A DNA stretch of 7,459 bases from JBGTLW01 sp041743835 (GTDB taxonomy: Bacteria > Planctomycetota > Phycisphaerae > Phycisphaerales > Phycisphaeraceae): contig JBGTLW010000359.1 in NCBI GenBank assembly GCA_041743835.1, positions 1-7,459 on the forward strand, given 5' to 3'. Both the position numbers and the translations under genes were made by a program. Positions 3,845 to 7,459 of the stretch are shown here, one piece after another (position 1 is the first letter of the stretch; each line of letters starts with the position of its first letter). Below the pieces are notes generated by a model. It ran no database searches and was not told where the DNA came from. It saw only the letters and a list, made by a program, of their open reading frames with translations.

Positions 3845-5653
3845 ATGAAACCGCGACACGCATTCCGGCTGGTCGGACTCGCCCTGCTCGGGCTGCTACT
3901 CATCGCCCAAACCACACCCACCCCCCCGGAAGCTACCCCGCCCCCGGAAGTTTCCCCGGAAGCTACGCCAGCAGCCCAGGAAGCTAGCCCGGACGCTTCG
4001 CCCACGGAAGCCCCACTTCCGGGGCCGCTTCCGGGGCCACTTCCGGGGGGGCAGCTTCCGGAGCCGGGGGTGGCGTCGCCGTTGTCGATGTTGCCCGGCG
4101 GGTCGCACATCGCCATCCTCCCGGTCGATGACCTCATCTACGACTTCACGCTCGACTCATTACGCCGACGGATCGACCGCGCGATCCGCGAGGGCGCGGA
4201 CATGATCGTGCTCGAACTCAATACCAACGGCGGCGTGGTCACCAGTGCCATCGACATCTGCAAGTACCTCAAGGACCGACAGCAGGTCCCCGTCCCCGTC
4301 ATCGCGTGGGTCCACCCCAAGGCCTACTCCGCGGGCATCATCATTGCCTCGGCCTGCGATGAGATCGTCATGTCCGCCAGCAGCACCACCGGCGACAGCG
4401 CACCGATCGCGATGGGCCAGAGCCTCGACGCCACCGAACGCGCCAAAATCCTCAGCCCCATCTTGTCCGAGTACCGCGACAACGCGCAGCGCAACGGCTA
4501 CGACTATGCCATGTTCCACGCCATGACCGTGCTCGGTGTGAAGCTCTACTACATTGAGCACCCGGACACCGGCGAAAGGCGGATCGTGAACCAGGCCGAC
4601 TACGCGCTGATGGTGCGCGGCCAGGAACTCACACCCTCGGGCATCGTCGGCTCGCTCTTCGGGCGCGGCTCGGCGGGTGCGGACCCCGGGGCGCTCGAGG
4701 AAGTCACACGCGAGACGGCCACCGACGCGGACCTCGGCGCCTGGCGGCCGGTGACGACCATGCCCTCGGGCCAGTTCTATCCCGACGGCATGATCCACGG
4801 CGGGACCACGCTGTTCACCCCGGACCAGACGCTGGCGCTGGACATCGGCCTGTCCAAGGCCACGCTCTCATCCGACGCCGAGATCCAGGCCCACTATGCC
4901 GCGGCCAGCACCACGCGCGTCTTGCAGAGCTGGTCCGAGAGCTTCGCGGGCTTCCTGACGCATCCGGTGGTTAAGGGTGTGCTGGTGCTGGCGCTGCTCG
5001 CGGGCGCGTACTTCGAGTTCCAGTCGCCGGGCTTCGGGCTTGGCGGCGCGGTGGCGCTGGTGGCGCTTGTCGCGCTGCTGGGCGCGCCCTTCATCATCGG
5101 GCTGTCGGACATCTGGTTTGTGCTGGTGTTTGTGCTGGGGCTTGTGTTGCTTGCGGTGGAGCTGTTATTTGCGCCGACGTTCGGGGTGCTTGGCGTGGTG
5201 GGCGTGGTGCTGATGCTCACGGGCTTGATCTTCTCGGCTGTGCCCAGCGGCGGCGGGACGCTGCCGATCCCCCCACGCGCGATGTGGGACCGGCTGCTGC
5301 AATCCACCCTGTGGACCATGCTCGGGCTCGGCGGCGGGATGCTGGCGGTGTTCTTCATGACCCGGTACTTCGGCGTGATCCCCGGCACGCAACGGCTGAT
5401 CCTCGCGGAATCGCAGACCGCCTATCACGACGGCGACGCGGTGGTGCCGGTGTCCGGCGACGAGGCGCTGGGCGAGGGGCTTATCAAGGTCGGCGACACC
5501 GGGCGCGTGACCACGGGCCTGCGTCCCACGGGCCGCGCAGACTTTGGCGGCGGGCTGGTCGATGTGGTGGCGCAGTCCGGCTGGGTTGAGCCGGGGAAGC
5601 GGGTCACGGTGATTGAGGTCCACGGCAACCGCATCGTGGTGGATGTGGTGTAA
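3845..5653 (+). CDS. NfeD-type membrane-bound serine protease (ClpP-class), full length
   Basis: A 602-residue long-form NfeD protein. Residues 1-21 form a signal peptide (KPRH, then a Leu-rich core). Residues 22-86 are a low-complexity Pro/Ala/Glu/Thr linker with PEAT/PEVSPEA and PLPGPLPG repeats. The ClpP-like protease domain covers about 87-280: HIAILPVDDLI, LELNTNGGVVTSAID (123-137; family usually NTPGG), and AYSAGIIIASACDEIVM (160-176), where Ser162 aligns with the catalytic serine and Lys201 (ERAKIL) lies at the right distance to be its partner lysine, as in the archaeal 1510-N protease. Five hydrophobic segments follow (roughly 376-396, 399-420, 422-442, 446-465, 488-508), then a C-terminal OB-fold NfeD domain (~525-602; GDTGRVTTGLRPTGRADF). 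Family members cut stomatin-like SPFH proteins and support membrane quality control. The usual SPFH partner gene is not adjacent: the next gene is convergent. Confidence 0.92.
   Translation: MKPRHAFRLVGLALLGLLLIAQTTPTPPEATPPPEVSPEATPAAQEASPDASPTEAPLPGPLPGPLPGGQLPEPGVASPLSMLPGGSHIAILPVDDLIYDFTLDSLRRRIDRAIREGADMIVLELNTNGGVVTSAIDICKYLKDRQQVPVPVIAWVHPKAYSAGIIIASACDEIVMSASSTTGDSAPIAMGQSLDATERAKILSPILSEYRDNAQRNGYDYAMFHAMTVLGVKLYYIEHPDTGERRIVNQADYALMVRGQELTPSGIVGSLFGRGSAGADPGALEEVTRETATDADLGAWRPVTTMPSGQFYPDGMIHGGTTLFTPDQTLALDIGLSKATLSSDAEIQAHYAAASTTRVLQSWSESFAGFLTHPVVKGVLVLALLAGAYFEFQSPGFGLGGAVALVALVALLGAPFIIGLSDIWFVLVFVLGLVLLAVELLFAPTFGVLGVVGVVLMLTGLIFSAVPSGGGTLPIPPRAMWDRLLQSTLWTMLGLGGGMLAVFFMTRYFGVIPGTQRLILAESQTAYHDGDAVVPVSGDEALGEGLIKVGDTGRVTTGLRPTGRADFGGGLVDVVAQSGWVEPGKRVTVIEVHGNRIVVDVV
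3916..4070 (+). repeat. Low-complexity linker-coding repeat inside the NfeD gene
   Basis: The first half repeats CCGGAAG-type heptamers (3926-3960 and around 4006) and the second half their complement CTTCCGG (near 4016, 4028, 4040 and 4055). Examples are CCCCCGGAAGT (3941-3951) with its exact reverse complement at 4040-4050. The block encodes the Pro/Ala/Glu linker and the PLPG repeats between signal peptide and protease domain. Confidence 0.65.
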
Positions 5654-5677
5654 CGCGTGGCGCGGTTCACGCGCGTT
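5652..5677. terminator. Possible stem-loop between the two convergent genes
   Basis: AACGCGTG (5652-5659) can pair with CACGCGCGTT (5668-5677) with a 2-base bulge around GCGCGGTT. It overlaps the NfeD stop codon and lies in the 88-base gap between convergent genes, where a bidirectional terminator is expected. No T-tract is present on either side, so the call is weak. Nothing else stands out in 5678-5741. Confidence 0.3.
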
Positions 5678-5741
5678 CAGATGTAGTCTGCATGTTTAGC
5701 ATTCACGGTCAGCGCGTGATTAGCTTTCGTCGTGTACTGGG

Positions 5742-7459
5742 TTACCCCGGGAAGATGCGGTAGGTTTCGGGGGTTTCGCCGGTGGCCAGGTAATAGGCCA
5801 GGCCGACGACCGACCACAGCAGGACGGCCAGAAGCTCGGCGGTGATGAGGCCGATCATGAGGGGTTTCGCGGCGTGGTAGCTGTTGGTGCCGCCTAGCCT
5901 GATGATGGAGGCCTTGATGAGCGAGGCGAGCAGGAAGCTGAACGCGAAGTGGTACGCGGGGTACGTGCCCCAGACGATGAAGATGACCGGGTGCAGGGGC
6001 CACCACGGCAGGCGCAGCCTGGCCGCGGCACAGCCGAGCACCAGCAGCGCCCCGAGCGTGACCAGCGCGATCACCCGCGGCATGGGTTGCGCCTGGCTGA
6101 GCTGGTGCAGTTCGCTGATGCCGGTGAGTTCGCCGAGCCTTCCGATGGAGTCGAGGTAGTTGACCGCGTTGGTGGTCTGGGTGATGGTGCTGCGTGGCAG
6201 GCCCCACGCCCAGCCGTTATCGGAGAGCCCGTAGTGGTGTTGCAGTGTGAGCGTGACCACGACGCCGACCAGGAGCCCGCCGACCATCGTGGGCCCAAGC
6301 GTCCACACCGATCGCGCGGGTGAGGCCTTGCCCAGCCGGTGCTTGAGTTCCAGCGCGTTGACGGCATAGGCTCCCAGCGCCTCGCGCGGGTCTGCCACCA
6401 GCACCAGCGACGCGAGCGTCAGCACCACGAGCGCCTCGATGCCGATGCCCTCGTAGCCGAGCAGCCCGGCGAGCACGATCGCGGGGACGAAGTCGGGCTG
6501 GGCGTAGAACAGGCCGGTCTCCGCGTTCACGCGTGCGAGCACCAGCCCGATCATAAGCACCGAGCCCACCAGCACCGCCGCGAGCACATACCCCACCCCG
6601 CCATACGACACGAGCAGCCACACCGACCCCCCCACCGCCAGCACGAGCCCGCGCATGGCCCAGACCGCGTAGCCGGTCACCCCCATGCCGCGCGGCAAGC
6701 CGATCGCGGCGCGCGCCACGCCGAGGTAATACCACTTGCCCAGGTACAGCACCATGAGCGTCAGGCCCAGGTACGACCCGAAGCGCATGGCCGGACCCAC
6801 CGCCTCGGGGTCGAAGCGGTTGTTGGTCAGCAGGATGCCCGAGCCGGCCAACACCGCGGAGATGACGACCCACGCGATCACGGCAAAGCCCAGCGAGAAG
6901 GAGATGCGTGTGTTGACGAAGTAGCCGAACCCGATGACGGTGAAGTAGATCGTGGGGTGGAACACGCCCTGCCAGCCGTAGGCCCTCTCAGCCATCGGGA
7001 AGATGCGGAGCATGGCGCTGAAGTTCAGGTCGCGTGGGATGTCGGGGAGCTGATCAAACCAGACGTGCAGGCCGTTGATCAGGTGCAGCACCATCACCCC
7101 GCCCGCGCCGATCCAGAACACGCGCGAGCTGATGACATCGGGCCAGGCTCGGCCGGGCGTTCGCGTGACCGCTTCCTGCACGAAGCGCACCGTGGGGTAA
7201 GGCAACAGCTCGCGCTGGGACCACTGGGGATGCACGACCACGATCATCAGCAGCGTCGCCACGCCCAGCAGCACCGCCAGCCCGATCCACAGCCGCAGCG
7301 TCGGCCACCACATCGCCCAGTCCACAAGGCCGGGGTCCGGAAAGCCGCCCGGGTCGGCCGCGGGCACGAACAACGGCGAGGTCTCGACACCCACCGGCTC
7401 GCCCTCGTTGAGCAGGACACCCGCTCCGCGCGGCGCGGACTTGAACACGCCGGGCATCG
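5742..7459 (-). CDS. DUF6785/DUF6784-type polytopic membrane protein (OPT-like), 5' end outside window
   Basis: The visible 571 residues are highly hydrophobic with about a dozen membrane segments. Landmarks (numbered from the Met at 7457) are HPQWSQRELLPYPTVRFVQEA (76-96), a membrane segment ending LINGLHVWF (126-134), RVNAETG (309-315), and a C-terminal module WWPLHPVIFIVWGTYP (485-500) followed by SFLLASLIKASIIRLGG (507-523). This matches the DUF6785 then DUF6784 arrangement, families related in layout to oligopeptide transporters, with the RVNAETG-like and 'WPLHP...LIK...RLGG' motifs typical. Transport of peptides or metal chelates is a family-level guess. The Met at 7457 is probably internal, because relatives have further membrane helices before the QWxxRELLPYP motif. 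The gene ends at TAA 5742-5744, FPG being the last residues. Confidence 0.7.
   Translation of the reverse strand, partial: MPGVFKSAPRGAGVLLNEGEPVGVETSPLFVPAADPGGFPDPGLVDWAMWWPTLRLWIGLAVLLGVATLLMIVVVHPQWSQRELLPYPTVRFVQEAVTRTPGRAWPDVISSRVFWIGAGGVMVLHLINGLHVWFDQLPDIPRDLNFSAMLRIFPMAERAYGWQGVFHPTIYFTVIGFGYFVNTRISFSLGFAVIAWVVISAVLAGSGILLTNNRFDPEAVGPAMRFGSYLGLTLMVLYLGKWYYLGVARAAIGLPRGMGVTGYAVWAMRGLVLAVGGSVWLLVSYGGVGYVLAAVLVGSVLMIGLVLARVNAETGLFYAQPDFVPAIVLAGLLGYEGIGIEALVVLTLASLVLVADPREALGAYAVNALELKHRLGKASPARSVWTLGPTMVGGLLVGVVVTLTLQHHYGLSDNGWAWGLPRSTITQTTNAVNYLDSIGRLGELTGISELHQLSQAQPMPRVIALVTLGALLVLGCAAARLRLPWWPLHPVIFIVWGTYPAYHFAFSFLLASLIKASIIRLGGTNSYHAAKPLMIGLITAELLAVLLWSVVGLAYYLATGETPETYRIFPG

Noticed and set aside
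4160..4798. Minus-strand frame of 212 codons within the NfeD gene
   Set aside because: Antisense shadow of the protease domain; no recognisable motif.

Overview
The window looks like chromosomal DNA from a GC-rich planctomycete, probably of the class Phycisphaerae. Three things suggest this: degraded REP-associated transposase (RAYT) pieces with REP palindromes, a long intergenic array of REP-like units whose chance translations contain the 'PLTYVRGS' string I associate with planctomycete genomes, and a DUF6785/DUF6784-type membrane protein. The taxonomic placement is an inference from these features; no marker gene is present.

Region 1 (1-1754) is an accessory island. An AT-rich gene for an unrecognised 250-residue protein (423-1175) sits between two almost identical direct repeats of about 250 bp (1-250 and 1393-1641). 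Each repeat carries the C-terminal end of a RAYT transposase and a GC-rich hairpin. More palindromes lie between the gene and the second copy, and the right-hand transposase remnant is bracketed by 23-bp inverted sequences. Immediately right of the second copy is a short 3' coding end (1642-1754) that resembles the C-terminus of the anti-sigma factor FlgM, so the island may have interrupted a flgM-like gene.

Region 2 (1786-3435, minus strand) is a GH4 family NAD/Mn-dependent glycosidase, most like alpha-galactosidase MelA. It has a good promoter, a Shine-Dalgarno site and an unusual lysine/alanine-rich C-terminal tail.

Region 3 (3436-3844) is a divergent intergenic space filled with at least six REP-like units in both orientations, including a perfect 30-bp inverted repeat and an identical 29-bp direct repeat. 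A TATAAT box ends seven bases before the next start codon, which suggests a leaderless mRNA.

Region 4 (3845-5653, plus strand) is a full-length NfeD-type membrane serine protease: signal peptide, Pro-rich linker, ClpP-like domain with a Ser/Lys dyad, membrane segments and a C-terminal OB fold. It converges on Region 5 (5742-7459, minus strand), the 3' part of a polytopic membrane protein resembling oligopeptide transporters, which runs off the right edge.

The three chromosomal genes have no obvious shared pathway. The distinctive part of the window is its repeat biology: two kinds of REP landscape, and an AT-rich cargo gene lying between direct RAYT/REP repeats that could recombine.
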